From: Pontibacter sp. SGAir0037 | GTDB taxonomy: Bacteria > Bacteroidota > Bacteroidia > Cytophagales > Hymenobacteraceae | Length of the DNA: 64,000 bases | Direction of reading: 5' to 3' | NCBI RefSeq assembly: GCF_005491705.1 | Contig: NZ_CP028092.1 | Location: 1,550,001-1,614,000 of the forward strand | In this document: positions 54,773 to 64,000 of the stretch, piece after piece | Position numbering within the stretch: position 1 is the first letter of the stretch | Layout: the number at the start of each line of letters is the position of its first letter | Program-made: the position numbers and the translations under genes | The notes under the pieces: generated by a model | What the model was told of the DNA's origin: nothing | The model's database searches: none | What the model saw: only the letters and a program-made list of their open reading frames with translations

Positions 54773-57205
54773 TTAGTTTCCTCCTGTCCGGTTCAGTTCA
54801 TCCAGGTTCACGTTTCTTTTCCTGGCCTGAAACTCTGAGCCTTTGTTAAAACGGTAACGAAGACTGAACCTCACTGCTCTTGCGCCATGGTACTGATCTA
54901 TAGCATTTACATTGCCGTTCAGCTCCGCCTCCACATGCATGATCCTGCTTCTGAAAATGTCGGAAGCATACAAAGTAGCTGTTAGCTTATCGTTTAAAAA
55001 GCTGCGCTTTAATCCGGCATCTATCCAGGCCTGGTCCTGCATGCGATACAAACCATAAACCGTCGGACTCTGGTAAGCTCCGTTTACTTCCAGGCGTAAT
55101 CCATGGGGCAATACAATGGTGTGGTTAGACTGTGCAATCAGAGTAACTTGGCTGTTCATAACCGGTTTTCCTTCAGCGAAGCTGGCATATTCCTGGTACA
55201 TGCCTATTATATTATTATTGATGTCCCATTTACCGGAAATCCGGACAGGCAGTACCAGTGTAGCATTGATACTTTCAAGGCTCTTTATGTTCTGCTGCTG
55301 AAACACTGTTGTATTGGTTTCGGCATTCTGGTTCGGGATCTCAGCCATAAAATCTCTAGTATAAGCATAGCCAATTACCAGGTTGTATGTTTTTCTGAAC
55401 GTTTGGGCCAGTTCAAACGAATTAACATACTGTGGCCGCAGGTTCGGGTTTCCCTGTATTGAGGTATACGGATCGAGGTAAAATATAAAAGGATTCAGGT
55501 TCTGATAATTTGGCCTGTTGATGCGGAGGCTGTACTTATAGCTGATCTGGTAATTTTCCGACACATGTTGCTGCACAAAAATACTCGGAAACAGATTCAG
55601 ATAATTACGCACCGTAGGCTGCATATAATTGAGTGAGGTGCCCGTAGAAGAAGTGTGCTCTGCCCGTACACCACCCTGAATGCTGAGGCGCTTATGGATG
55701 CTGGCAGACACATTCGCATAAGCGGCATAAATCCTTTCTTTGTAAATAAAATGGTTGCTACGATCCGGGTCGATAGTTTTCTGATCGCCGTTTGTTACAT
55801 AAAAACTAAGATCGTTGTCAGAGGTTACCTGGCTTGCTTTTACGCCCAGTTCAAGTTTAGTTGTTTTGTGAAGTGGTTTGGCAAAATCAATTTTGGCAGA
55901 GTAAATGTCATAATGCACAGGATTGGTACTTAATAGCAGCTCGTGTGTCTGTGCGGCTGTATTATTTAGCGGCATATACCTGTTCGTAAAGTCAAAGTCA
56001 TCGTGACTGCTGATGGTTACATAGTCAAGATCAGCTGATAGAGTTGTGCCTGCTGTATCCAGCTTGCCGAGGTAGTGCACATTAAAGGTGCCATTCTGAT
56101 AGCTGCCTTTGGAGTGATTATAAGAATAGATGTAGAGATCATTCGCTGCCTCACCATCACGTAAGTATGAGTCGGTTTCAAAGGAATTGCTGTTACTGTT
56201 AAACGACAGATTAGCCATTGCACCGATACTATGCCGTTCGTTCAGATCGTAGTCTGTTCCGATTCTTAAAGAAGGTTGGGTACGCTTCCCTTCTTCGAAA
56301 ATCTTTTGGTCATACTTGCTTTTGCTTCCGTTTTCGTTTGTGAAAATACGGTTCATTGAGGCATCACGGTAGCGCACACGTTCAGCAAAATCTATGCTCC
56401 CAAATGAATTCCACTGACCACTTTTATGGCTGATTTCGGCTCCACCTGTATAGGAGCTATAGTTGTTGTACTGGTAGCCGGCATTTACACTGCCATTCAT
56501 CCCTGCCTGCTGTTGCTTTTTCAGGTTAATATTGATAACACCCGATGCCCCTTCTGCATCGAAGCGAGACGAGGGGTTGGTGATAATTTCCAGCTCTTTA
56601 ATGTTTTCTGCTGACATCCCCTGTAACAGGTTCTGCAGTTCCTTTCCGGATAAATAAGATCGTTTGCCATTGATCATGATCTGTACACCTGCTTTGCCAT
56701 TCAGCTGCAGGTTTCCATCCTGGTCAATCCATACTCCGGGAGATTTAGAGAGCACTTCGTACGCTGTACTTCCGCTTGCCATTGCGGTCCCCTCTACACT
56801 AACTACCATCTTGTCAGGGTGAGTTACGATATTAGGCCGCAGCGAGAGGACTTCTACTTCTCCAAGTGTTTGAGCATCTTCTTTCACCTGAAGCTTTCCA
56901 AAATCTTTTGAAACGGAAGATGCCGTAATTTGAAATGGAGCTGTTTTGTACGCTGCATAGCCTACGGCGCTGATCTGGAGCTGATAGTCACCTGCTGCTG
57001 GCATTTTAATCTTAAACTGTCCATCCATACCGGCTATGGCACCTGTCACTACTTTAGAGGTAGCCAGTTCCAGAACGGCCACATTGGCAAAACCTACTGC
57101 CTCTCCCTTTGCATCAACTACCGTACCCGATAAAAGATGTTCGGATTGTGCAAAGGCAGATTCACAGAGAATAAAGAACAGAAATAGAGAGAATAACTTT
57201 TTCAT
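54773..57205 (-). CDS. outer-membrane beta-barrel protein (CarboxypepD_reg plus TonB-receptor-like)
   Basis: This 810-residue protein has a signal peptide (1-19, ending FAQ), an N-terminal carboxypeptidase-regulatory-like domain (about 22-105; SGTVVDAKGEAVGFANVAV), a plug-like domain (about 110-230; SPGVWIDQDGNLQLNGKAGVQIMINGKR) and a long beta-barrel (about 240-810) of the OMP_b-brl_3 type. It resembles SusC-like receptors but is shorter, with no SusD gene next to it. The ligand is unknown. It is probably an outer-membrane importer or adhesin-like barrel. Confidence 0.92.
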   Translation of the reverse strand: MKKLFSLFLFFILCESAFAQSEHLLSGTVVDAKGEAVGFANVAVLELATSKVVTGAIAGMDGQFKIKMPAAGDYQLQISAVGYAAYKTAPFQITASSVSKDFGKLQVKEDAQTLGEVEVLSLRPNIVTHPDKMVVSVEGTAMASGSTAYEVLSKSPGVWIDQDGNLQLNGKAGVQIMINGKRSYLSGKELQNLLQGMSAENIKELEIITNPSSRFDAEGASGVININLKKQQQAGMNGSVNAGYQYNNYSSYTGGAEISHKSGQWNSFGSIDFAERVRYRDASMNRIFTNENGSKSKYDQKIFEEGKRTQPSLRIGTDYDLNERHSIGAMANLSFNSNSNSFETDSYLRDGEAANDLYIYSYNHSKGSYQNGTFNVHYLGKLDTAGTTLSADLDYVTISSHDDFDFTNRYMPLNNTAAQTHELLLSTNPVHYDIYSAKIDFAKPLHKTTKLELGVKASQVTSDNDLSFYVTNGDQKTIDPDRSNHFIYKERIYAAYANVSASIHKRLSIQGGVRAEHTSSTGTSLNYMQPTVRNYLNLFPSIFVQQHVSENYQISYKYSLRINRPNYQNLNPFIFYLDPYTSIQGNPNLRPQYVNSFELAQTFRKTYNLVIGYAYTRDFMAEIPNQNAETNTTVFQQQNIKSLESINATLVLPVRISGKWDINNNIIGMYQEYASFAEGKPVMNSQVTLIAQSNHTIVLPHGLRLEVNGAYQSPTVYGLYRMQDQAWIDAGLKRSFLNDKLTATLYASDIFRSRIMHVEAELNGNVNAIDQYHGARAVRFSLRYRFNKGSEFQARKRNVNLDELNRTGGN

Positions 57206-57394
57206 AGTGTTTATTATGTTGCGTTGTTGTTTTGGTGTTACAAAGAAAGTTTACAGTACTATGTAATGCAAGGTACTTTCTACACAATAAAACAGTTTCT
57301 CGACCAACAGGACCTGAAACTCTATGAAAGTCGCTATCACCGAATGCTGCAATAGGTGTCCGTTCATCAAAAACGAACTTAAAGTAAAGCAAAA

Positions 57395-57422
57395 GCGGCT
57401 GCTCCCTTCCGGAAACAGCCGC
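57395..57422 (-). terminator. probable terminator of the M28 peptidase gene
   Basis: A 7-bp GC-rich stem (GCGGCTG at 57395-57401 and CAGCCGC at 57416-57422) with a 14-nt loop is followed on the minus strand by TTTTGCTTTACTTT. It lies 50 bp after the stop codon. Confidence 0.7.
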
Positions 57423-57471
57423 CCTCGTTGCCAGGTATACTTAACTTCTATAGCTGTGAGATAGATACAGC

Positions 57472-59025
57472 TTAATCCAAACCGCCACTGCGAGTTGGGG
57501 AACGCAGTGCAGGCCAGGTCATTTGCTGGCCCGTACGTGGATTAACCGGCAGCACAATCTGCTCACGTGAGGTTGTTGTAGGGTCTTCGCTTGCCATATA
57601 GGCCAGTATAGCCGCAAGAATAACATTGCTACGAACATCATCAAACACAATTTTATCAAAGGTGTCTCTGTTGGTGTGCCAGGTATATGTTCCATAAGAC
57701 CAGTTTAAAGAACTTAATGAGAAGGCAGGCGCGCCGGCAGCAACAAAAGAAGCATAATCAGAGCCTCCCCCACCTGGAGAACCCGGGAAAGTTGTTTCGA
57801 TGGAGCTGGTAATCTCTCTTGGCACCGCATTTAGCCAACGGCCCAGGTAATCATAGGCGTGTAAAAAGCCCTGGCCGGAAATATTTGCCACTCTGCCTGT
57901 ACCATTATCCTGGTTAAAAAGAGCCTGCACGTTTTTTACAATTTCCGGATGGTCTTCCACAAAAGCACGGGAACCGTTCAGGCCCTGCTCTTCGCTGCCC
58001 CAATGCCCTACCAGAATGGTTCTTTTAGGGTTAGGATACAACTTCTTCAGGATACGCATGGTTTCCATCATCATAATTGTACCTGTTCCATTATCTGTAG
58101 CACCCGTTGCGCCATCCCACGAATCGAAATGAGCAGAAAGAATTACATACTCTTCCGGCTTCTCTGTACCTTTAATTTCTGCAATGGTATTAAATGTAGG
58201 AACTTTGCCTGTATTCCTGGATTCAGCCTGAATCCTGATCTTTGGCTTTTCTCCATTCTCAGTTAAGCGGTAGAGCATGCCGTAATCCTCCAGGGCCACA
58301 TCAATGGTAGGAATTTTCTTGGTATAGGCGCTAAAAATTTTGTTTACACCGAAACCGTTCGACCAGTTAGACATAACAATGCCCACAGCTCCTGCATTTT
58401 CGAGGGCAACAGGCAAGGTGCGGGCATTTAAGCCGGTTTTAGCAATTCGCTGACGCCATGCTTCGGTTTGTGCGGTGCGGGCTTCCTTCATTTTCTCAAA
58501 AGACTCCGGCGTTGCAAACTCCTTCCAATTGTAATCAGGTCGGCCCGTAGGCTGGCTCATCGAAATCATGACTATTTTGCCTTTCACGTTTGGCAGCCAT
58601 TTTTTAAAGGCAACGGAATCCTGCACATCTGGAATGAGAATTAATTCTGCCGTTACTCCTTTCTTAGAAGTGCCAGGGCTCCAGGCCAACTGCATCGCCT
58701 CCAGCGTTCTTACACGCGGGTGAATCATATCTACGTGCGTTATTCCTCTTTCCCAGCCTCTCCACTCACCCCATTTTTCGTTCCTGGCCGGAATGTCCCA
58801 GGTCTGGTATTTGGCAACTGCCCAATCATGTGCTTTTTGCATTTGCGGCGTACCCACCAGGCGGGGGCCCACCACATCCATCAGCTCATAACCAAGCTTT
58901 TCAAGTTGTGAGTTTTCGGTAGCTTCCTTCACAATGTTATCTACTACAGTGTTCTGAGCCTGTACCAAGCTCATACTGCCCGATAACAGCAGGAGCATAC
59001 AGAATGATCGTACTGTTTTTTTCAT
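57472..59025 (-). CDS. secreted M28 family zinc aminopeptidase
   Basis: This 517-residue protein has a signal peptide (1-23, ending VQA). A PA-like insert lies at about 125-250. The dinuclear zinc site shows H299 and D301 (SAHFDSWD), D311 (GATDNGTG), the Glu pair 345-346 (GSEEQGLNG), D373 and H450 (TWHTNRDTFD). Family members trim N-terminal residues from peptides in the periplasm. Length is normal. The AraC regulator gene is divergent upstream and could control it, but this is inference. Confidence 0.94.
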   Translation of the reverse strand: MKKTVRSFCMLLLLSGSMSLVQAQNTVVDNIVKEATENSQLEKLGYELMDVVGPRLVGTPQMQKAHDWAVAKYQTWDIPARNEKWGEWRGWERGITHVDMIHPRVRTLEAMQLAWSPGTSKKGVTAELILIPDVQDSVAFKKWLPNVKGKIVMISMSQPTGRPDYNWKEFATPESFEKMKEARTAQTEAWRQRIAKTGLNARTLPVALENAGAVGIVMSNWSNGFGVNKIFSAYTKKIPTIDVALEDYGMLYRLTENGEKPKIRIQAESRNTGKVPTFNTIAEIKGTEKPEEYVILSAHFDSWDGATGATDNGTGTIMMMETMRILKKLYPNPKRTILVGHWGSEEQGLNGSRAFVEDHPEIVKNVQALFNQDNGTGRVANISGQGFLHAYDYLGRWLNAVPREITSSIETTFPGSPGGGGSDYASFVAAGAPAFSLSSLNWSYGTYTWHTNRDTFDKIVFDDVRSNVILAAILAYMASEDPTTTSREQIVLPVNPRTGQQMTWPALRSPTRSGGLD

Positions 59026-59252
59026 CTTTTAATATATAAGGGTTAGAAAGTATAGAATAGCTTCAGGAAAAACTATTCTGAAAGTGAAGGCAAATTAAAG
59101 AATGAAGTCGTTAATTAAAACTCCGGCAGCATTATTAGCTGTACCGGCCTGCTTAATATTTCTTCGGGCAAAGAAATATTGTCATCTAATTGCCTATACC
59201 GAAGCTGCTTTTCAAGTAATATTGTAAAATCTTTCTGGTTTGGTTTTGCTAT

Positions 59253-60095
59253 ATGAAGCGGTACATACAATACGATGCCTTTAACATTTACTCTTTCGAG
59301 GAGGAAACCTGGCCGCACCCGATGCACAAGCATACCTACTTCGAAATTATCTTCATCAGGGAAGGCTGCGGGAAACACCTTATCAACGACAATGCTTTCA
59401 CTTACAAGAAAGGAGATGTGTTTTTACTTGGCCCGGAAGATTACCACTTATTTGAAATTGCCAGCAAAACCTCTTTTACATTTATTCGCTTTTCAGAGTC
59501 TTTTGTGACCGGCTCGTCTGTTGGTAGCGGCAAAGGCTGGACAGATATGATCGGGATGCTGCTAAACTCGCCTTATCAGTCCGGTGGGTCTGTCATCAGG
59601 ACGGAAGAAGATAAAAAACAGCTTTACCACCTGCTCGAAGTCCTGCTCTACGAATACAGCAACAGGCACGAGTATACCTACGGATTGATCATGGATCATC
59701 TTTTAAAAGTGATCCTGAGTATAATTGCCCGTAATTTGTCCAGGCAGAATCACCTGGTTTCGAGCAAAAGCTCCCGGATCGTAGAAGAAATTCTGCTGTA
59801 TATCAGGCAGCACATCTATACTCCTGAAAAGCTCCGGATGGAGGTGATAGCCACACAGTTTTGTTTCTCGAAAAATTACCTAAGTATTTTCTTTAAAAAC
59901 CAGACCGGTGAATCGCTGCAGCAGTATATTCTGAAGTATAAACTGCGACAAGTCGAAAACAGGCTGCATTACAGCAACCTTACCCTTTCGCAGATTGCAC
60001 ATGAGTTCGGCTTTTCTGACATCAGCCACTTCAGCAAAATTTTCAGAAAATACTATGGCATGTCTCCCAAAGACTTCAGAGGCAGCATTGCCTGA
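59253..60095 (+). CDS. AraC family transcriptional regulator
   Basis: This 280-residue regulator has an N-terminal cupin-like arm (about 1-95; HPMHKHTYFEIIFIREGCGKHLI) and a C-terminal AraC domain with two helix-turn-helices (MEVIATQFCFSKNYLSIFFKNQTGESLQQYI and TLSQIAHEFGFSDISHFSKIFRKYYGMSPKDFR). It probably senses a small ligand, often a sugar. It is divergent from the M28 gene and convergent with prfC. A 17-bp-stem terminator follows. Confidence 0.94.
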   Translation: MKRYIQYDAFNIYSFEEETWPHPMHKHTYFEIIFIREGCGKHLINDNAFTYKKGDVFLLGPEDYHLFEIASKTSFTFIRFSESFVTGSSVGSGKGWTDMIGMLLNSPYQSGGSVIRTEEDKKQLYHLLEVLLYEYSNRHEYTYGLIMDHLLKVILSIIARNLSRQNHLVSSKSSRIVEEILLYIRQHIYTPEKLRMEVIATQFCFSKNYLSIFFKNQTGESLQQYILKYKLRQVENRLHYSNLTLSQIAHEFGFSDISHFSKIFRKYYGMSPKDFRGSIA

Positions 60096-60114
60096 CACAA
60101 ATAAGAGAAGTTTA

Positions 60115-60165
60115 AAACAAAACAGCTTGCTTCTGCTTAATGAGCATGAGCAAGCTGTTTTGTTT
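60115..60165. terminator. bidirectional terminator between the AraC gene and prfC
   Basis: A perfect 17-bp stem (60115-60131 and 60149-60165) with a 17-nt loop lies between convergent genes. The arms end in A and T tracts, so it can act both ways. Confidence 0.85.
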
Positions 60166-60180
60166 ACATGCTATAATTCC

Positions 60181-61791
60181 TTAATAAGCCTGATTCATCT
60201 GTTCTGTTTCCAGCTTAAAGTCTGAGGTAAAATGGAATTTTATAGCTGGGTAATATTCCTGCACAGAGCGTAAGCCCCAGGCGGTATCAGCAAAAAACAC
60301 CGGATTGCTATCTTTGTCGTAAGCAATGCTGCTGCCTTTGAACGCTATAAACTTGGCAAGCGCATCTTTGTCATCCGACGTAATCCAGCAGGCTTTATAG
60401 TAATTCAGGTGATACAGGTCACAGGTGGCGCCGTATTCCTGCAATAGCCTGAACTTGATTACATCAAACTGAAGCTCCCCTACCGTACCAATGATCTTAC
60501 GGCTACCCGGCTGCTGCACAAAAAGCTGCGCAACCCCCTCGTCTGTCAGCTGCATGATGCCTTTTTCCAGCTGCTTGGTTTTAAAAGGATCTTTATTAAC
60601 AACTTCTTTAAAGATTTCGGGTGAGAAACTTGGAATGCCTTTATAGTGCAATAATTCACCTTCTGTAAGCGTATCGCCTATTTTAAAAGAGCCGGTATCG
60701 AAAAGCCCTACCACATCCCCGGGCCAGGCTTCCTCTACCAGGTTCTTTTCGTTAGCCATAAAGCTGGTAGGGCTGGAAAACCTGATCTTCTTGTCGAGCC
60801 TGGTATGGTAGTATAACTTATTACGCTCGAACTTGCCGGAACAAACCCGGCAAAAAGCAATTCTGTCGCGGTGGTTGGGATCGAGGTTGGCATGTATTTT
60901 AAATACAAAACCGCTAAATGCTTCTTCTGTTGGTTTCACTTCACGCTGTGAAGCCTCACGTGGCTGTGGATGTGGCGCAATTTTAACAAAGGTATCAAGC
61001 AGCTCACCTACCCCGAAATTATTAATTGCACTGCCAAAAAAGACAGGTGCCAGGTAAGCTTCCCGGTAAAGCCCCAGGTCAAAGCCTTCGTAATACTCTT
61101 CCAGGAACTCAACATCGCCCCGCAGCTTTTCAGCAAATTTCTCTCCTATCAACTCATCTAGCAAGGCGTCGTTAAGATCAGCGATCTCTACTGCATCGTC
61201 AGACAGTTTGGTTTTGTTAACTGAAAATAAACGTAGCTGCTTTTCGTAGATATTGTACACTCCTTTAAATGTGCTTCCGATGCCAATGGGCCAGCTAAGG
61301 GGGCGTGTATGAATGTTCAGCTCTTTCTCCAGCTCATCCAGCAGTTCATAGGGATCTCGCCCTTCCCGGTCCATTTTATTAATGAAAATGATTACAGGAG
61401 TATTGCGCATGCGGCAAACCTGCATCAGTTTTCGTGTCTGCTCCTCTACCCCTTTCACACAGTCTACTACCAGTATAACACTATCTACAGCCGAAAGCGT
61501 ACGATAGGTATCTTCAGCAAAGTCGCGGTGACCAGGTGTATCCAGTATGTTTACTTTGTGTCCGGCATAGTCGAAGCCCATAACAGAAGTCGCCACCGAT
61601 ATACCTCTTTGTTTTTCTATCTCCAGAAAGTCTGAAGTGGCACTTTTTGTGATTTTATTGCTTTTCACCGCACCGGCAGTATTGATAGCACCGCCAAAGA
61701 GTAGCAGCTTTTCTGTTAAAGTTGTCTTGCCCGCATCCGGGTGACTGATAATAGCAAAAGTTCTGCGTTTTTGAATTTCTTTATCTACCAT
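60181..61791 (-). CDS. prfC: peptide chain release factor 3
   Basis: This 536-residue translational GTPase recycles RF1/RF2. The G domain shows G1 [10 protein letters not shown], the switch/G2 [10 protein letters not shown]3 [11 protein letters not shown] and G4 NKMDREGRD; the RF3-type C-terminal domain includes [23 protein letters not shown]. Length is normal. It is a single-gene unit that ends at the bidirectional terminator. Confidence 0.96.
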   Translation of the reverse strand: MVDKEIQKRRTFAIISHPDAGKTTLTEKLLLFGGAINTAGAVKSNKITKSATSDFLEIEKQRGISVATSVMGFDYAGHKVNILDTPGHRDFAEDTYRTLSAVDSVILVVDCVKGVEEQTRKLMQVCRMRNTPVIIFINKMDREGRDPYELLDELEKELNIHTRPLSWPIGIGSTFKGVYNIYEKQLRLFSVNKTKLSDDAVEIADLNDALLDELIGEKFAEKLRGDVEFLEEYYEGFDLGLYREAYLAPVFFGSAINNFGVGELLDTFVKIAPHPQPREASQREVKPTEEAFSGFVFKIHANLDPNHRDRIAFCRVCSGKFERNKLYYHTRLDKKIRFSSPTSFMANEKNLVEEAWPGDVVGLFDTGSFKIGDTLTEGELLHYKGIPSFSPEIFKEVVNKDPFKTKQLEKGIMQLTDEGVAQLFVQQPGSRKIIGTVGELQFDVIKFRLLQEYGATCDLYHLNYYKACWITSDDKDALAKFIAFKGSSIAYDKDSNPVFFADTAWGLRSVQEYYPAIKFHFTSDFKLETEQMNQAY

Positions 61792-62299
61792 TTATATATG
61801 CTTCGACTAATAGTATTTATCAGTCTTTTTTTATCTGTTTCATCTCCATTCAGGAAGCGTTTCTACAGGAAGAAAGCCAGCACCTGAAGTGAAGAGGTTT
61901 CAAAGTAAAACCCGATCTGCAAAATTACGCATTTCTCCCGCTCTAAAAAACATAAGCCGTAGCATCGTTAGTTTCATTTACCTGAATATCAATTAGGGCA
62001 TGCATAAGCGTTGAGCAGGATTAGAAGCAGTTTACAGGCGATTACTCACCGTATAAATACCTAGTTATTGCCCGAGAACTTGTGTTTGTACTTTTTTAGC
62101 AGAAATTATACTCATTTTAACACTTTTCAGGCAGCTTTTTTTCGATTTGTTACGTAAGGAAGACAAAAGTTTCTGAAGGCGCAGTTAAGGCTTAGCTGAG
62201 ATTAACTATTTGGAAACAAACACAGGCTAAAGCGCCTGTAGAAGGAATCAGTGAAGATGGTTGGAAGTGAAGAGAGGTTTCTGATACCTACGTTTTTAA
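61792..62299. other. divergent intergenic region upstream of prfC
   Basis: The 508-bp spacer holds both promoters but no coding frame that I trust. A weak 6-bp hairpin (ACAGGC with GCCTGT, about 62220-62239) precedes the plus-strand small gene. No RNA gene was recognised. Confidence 0.4.
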
Positions 62300-62731
62300 A
62301 TGTCTATGACACATAACATTATATCCGAAAACAAACTAAGAGTTTCCTCTAACAATAAGAGCGGAACTTACATTTTTGCCCTTTATGCAAAAGATAAAGT
62401 GGTGCATGTTGGCAAGTGTAAAGACATTCACACGTTTATTGATGGGCAATGCCAGAAGCAGGAAATCAGCTTCGACCGTTTCACCTACACCTTTATGGAA
62501 GGCGTACAACCTGAGTCTGCTGAATCAAACTTGATGCTATCGGTTGCCATTAACCGTTTAATGCCTCAGCACCAGGCATTACAGGCGGTTGCCCCCTCTA
62601 CGGTAGAAAAAGGAAGAGTTGTTTATCAGTTACCCGAAAGGTTTGCTGCCAATGCCTCAACGTTGCGCATTTTAGATGAGCACGAAGAAGTGTTTGCCAA
62701 TAACAGCCTGCTCCACCAGATCGCAGTTTAA
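62300..62731 (+). CDS. hypothetical protein resembling a degenerate GIY-YIG domain
   Basis: This 143-residue protein has no signal peptide. The first half (GTYIFALYAKDKVVHVGKCKDIHTFIDG, then FDRFTYTFMEG and SAESNLM) follows the order of GIY-YIG nucleases: GIY start, a VG motif, FD-Y, and a Glu. But the second Tyr is His (VVHVG) and the usual Arg is missing, so nuclease activity is doubtful. The link is my inference by eye. It is a single-gene unit between two divergent or convergent neighbours. Confidence 0.65.
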   Translation: MSMTHNIISENKLRVSSNNKSGTYIFALYAKDKVVHVGKCKDIHTFIDGQCQKQEISFDRFTYTFMEGVQPESAESNLMLSVAINRLMPQHQALQAVAPSTVEKGRVVYQLPERFAANASTLRILDEHEEVFANNSLLHQIAV

Positions 62732-62852
62732 GCCAGCGTGGCAGTAGAGTTCTGCAACAGCTTTCGTATGGCTCTTGCTTTAAACCTATGGTGAACTATA
62801 TCCTTCTGAAACTTTAACTTCCAGATACCCGCTTTTGGGTTTTTTAGAAGCG

Positions 62853-64000
62853 TTAGCGTATTTCACCACACTTCAAATAAATTCTGAAGGTGGAACCGAT
62901 GCCTAACTGACTTTCAAGTTCAATTTTACCATCGCAATTGTCGACAATTCTTTTTACAATGGCCATGCCCATGCCGGTTCCTTCTACATGTGCATGCAAT
63001 CTTTTGAACATGGCGAAAACTTTTGCCTGGTCCTCTTCTTTCAGGCCCAGCCCGTTATCCTGCACTTCAAAAACAGTATACTCTTCTTCTTTGTAAGAAC
63101 GGATCCTGATATAAGGCTTTCGGTCCGGGTTGCGGTACTTGATGGAATTTGAAACCAGGTTGTAGACGATACTCTTTAAGTTCTTCCTGGAAAAAATGAT
63201 TTGCGGAGCTTCGGAAAAATCATCTTCTATGATGGCCTCATGCTCCTGGATCAGGTCCACAATATTTAATTTTACATCTTCCAGAATATCCTGAAAGTTG
63301 ATTATATCTCTTGAAGCGGCCTCTTCATATTGTATCTTGGCCACTTCCGTCAAATCCTGTAAGGTAAGTTTAAAGCGTTTAATGGCATCGTCCATCATGT
63401 GCATCAGCGGTTTTACCTCATCCAGGTAAGCCTCCTTTTCACGAAGGGTTTCCGAAAGCGCTACCACAAGGCCTTCAATATTATTGATGGGCGCTTTCAG
63501 GTCGTGAGACGCCGTATAAACAAAGTTATCGAGATCGCGGTTTACACGCAGTAACTCTTTGGTACGTTCGTTCACACGCTCCTCCAACTCCTGGTTAATT
63601 TCCTGGGTGCGCTTATTTACTTTTTCAAGTTCTTTCTTCTGAAGGTAATAACGCACAAAAGTAGCCACTTTGGCTTTGGTGATGTAAGGGTGCAGCGGCT
63701 TAAACAGGAAATCCACAGCCCCTGCTTCAAAACCTTCCACTACATGAGAGGTTTGCTCGTCTATGGCAGTTACAAAAATAATCGGTATTTCCCGTGTTTT
63801 GGAGATGTCGCGCAGGTAGCGGGCCACTTCATAGCCGTTCATGCCCGGCATCTGAACATCAAGCAGAATAAGGGCCAGTTCTTCCTGCAACGCAATCTTC
63901 AGTGCCTCCTCACCCGATCTGGCAAAAAGGTAGGTAATAGCCTCTTCCTCCGTCGAAAGCAAACTTTCCAGGCTTACAAGATTCTCCACCTTATCATCCA
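62853..64000 (-). CDS. receiver-histidine kinase (partial at 5' end)
   Basis: The frame is open to the right edge. The last codons read Asp-Asp-Lys before VENLVSLES, so only about 8-10 residues of the N-terminus are missing. Domains: a receiver (LILLDVQMPGMNG phospho-Asp; FLFKPL Lys), a coiled linker, a HisKA with His in FVYTASHDLKAPINNIEGL and an HATPase (NLVSNSIKYR, DNGLGL, GTGMGMAIV). It has no sensor or transmembrane segment, so it is probably a phosphorelay kinase controlled through its receiver. The kinase core closely matches that of the CheB-CheR kinase at 30795-34910. Confidence 0.92.
   Translation of the reverse strand, partial: DDKVENLVSLESLLSTEEEAITYLFARSGEEALKIALQEELALILLDVQMPGMNGYEVARYLRDISKTREIPIIFVTAIDEQTSHVVEGFEAGAVDFLFKPLHPYITKAKVATFVRYYLQKKELEKVNKRTQEINQELEERVNERTKELLRVNRDLDNFVYTASHDLKAPINNIEGLVVALSETLREKEAYLDEVKPLMHMMDDAIKRFKLTLQDLTEVAKIQYEEAASRDIINFQDILEDVKLNIVDLIQEHEAIIEDDFSEAPQIIFSRKNLKSIVYNLVSNSIKYRNPDRKPYIRIRSYKEEEYTVFEVQDNGLGLKEEDQAKVFAMFKRLHAHVEGTGMGMAIVKRIVDNCDGKIELESQLGIGSTFRIYLKCGEIR

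Noticed and set aside
59115..59378. 87-residue minus-strand frame at the AraC start
   Set aside because: It overlaps the AraC N-terminus and has no motif.
1..64000. tRNA, rRNA, CRISPR, transposase and parS
   Set aside because: I looked for T-loop sequences, repeat-spacer patterns, transposase motifs and the parS palindrome and saw none; a computed search would be decisive.

Overview
The window looks like chromosomal DNA from a Bacteroidota bacterium of the Cytophagales, most like Hymenobacteraceae (Pontibacter-type). The reasons are the gene families (DUF5117/DUF4953 zinc metalloproteases, CarboxypepD_reg outer-membrane beta-barrel proteins, DUF5683, DUF4905, GMC/Gfo-Idh pair, CheB-CheR-PAS kinase), weak Shine-Dalgarno signals, one TAnnTTTG-type -7 box, and moderate GC genes with AT-rich spacers. 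The genus is an inference. I see 46 protein genes, two of them cut by the window edges. I see no rRNA, tRNA, CRISPR array, insertion sequence or prophage.

Region by region: 1-10.3 kb holds a sugar/redox and protease block (Gfo/Idh and GMC oxidoreductases, a secreted zinc metalloprotease, an RluF-like pseudouridine synthase, pirin, cysM, a sorbosone-dehydrogenase-like lipoprotein). 10.5-20 kb has dinB, a second zinc metalloprotease, a LytS/LytTR two-component pair, and pyrG-yidC. 20-25.2 kb has an unknown lipoprotein, two DUF2382 (YsnF/AvaK) stress-type proteins, purU and a peptide-binding lipoprotein. 25.2-30.2 kb is a tight six-gene operon (MBL hydrolase, parA, parB, DUF5683, dapB, lepB) closed by a 25-bp-stem terminator. 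30.2-36.5 kb runs on the minus strand: a phytochrome photosensory module with no output domain, then a 1371-residue CheB-CheR-PAS-histidine kinase, then rlmH. 37-42.8 kb has a MaoC protein, a kinase-like lipoprotein, a NarL-type response regulator broken by one in-frame stop, a 1.2 kb gene-free stretch, and a GT61 glycosyltransferase. 43-49.9 kb has an M13 peptidase, a 1295-residue protein built of ~182-residue repeats, and an ankyrin protein. 50-64 kb has a secreted GATase/ThuA-like protein, a LysM-RlpA fusion, DUF4905, NfeD, an outer-membrane barrel, an M28 peptidase, an AraC regulator, prfC, a degenerate GIY-YIG-like protein and a REC-histidine kinase that runs off the right edge.

How the parts fit: much of the window is cell-envelope and protein-turnover machinery (two DUF5117 proteases, M13, M28, NfeD, YidC, LepB, LysM/DPBB, OM barrel) mixed with housekeeping genes. 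The most distinctive part is the signalling block at 30.8-40.1 kb. A PAS-GAF-PHY module keeps the biliverdin-type Cys, PASDVP, both His and PRxSF positions but ends after PHY, and lies 44 bp upstream of a CheB-CheR kinase. A broken response regulator lies about 3 kb away. I infer, but cannot show, that the phytochrome controls the kinase in trans. A REC-kinase at the right edge carries a close paralogue of the same kinase core.
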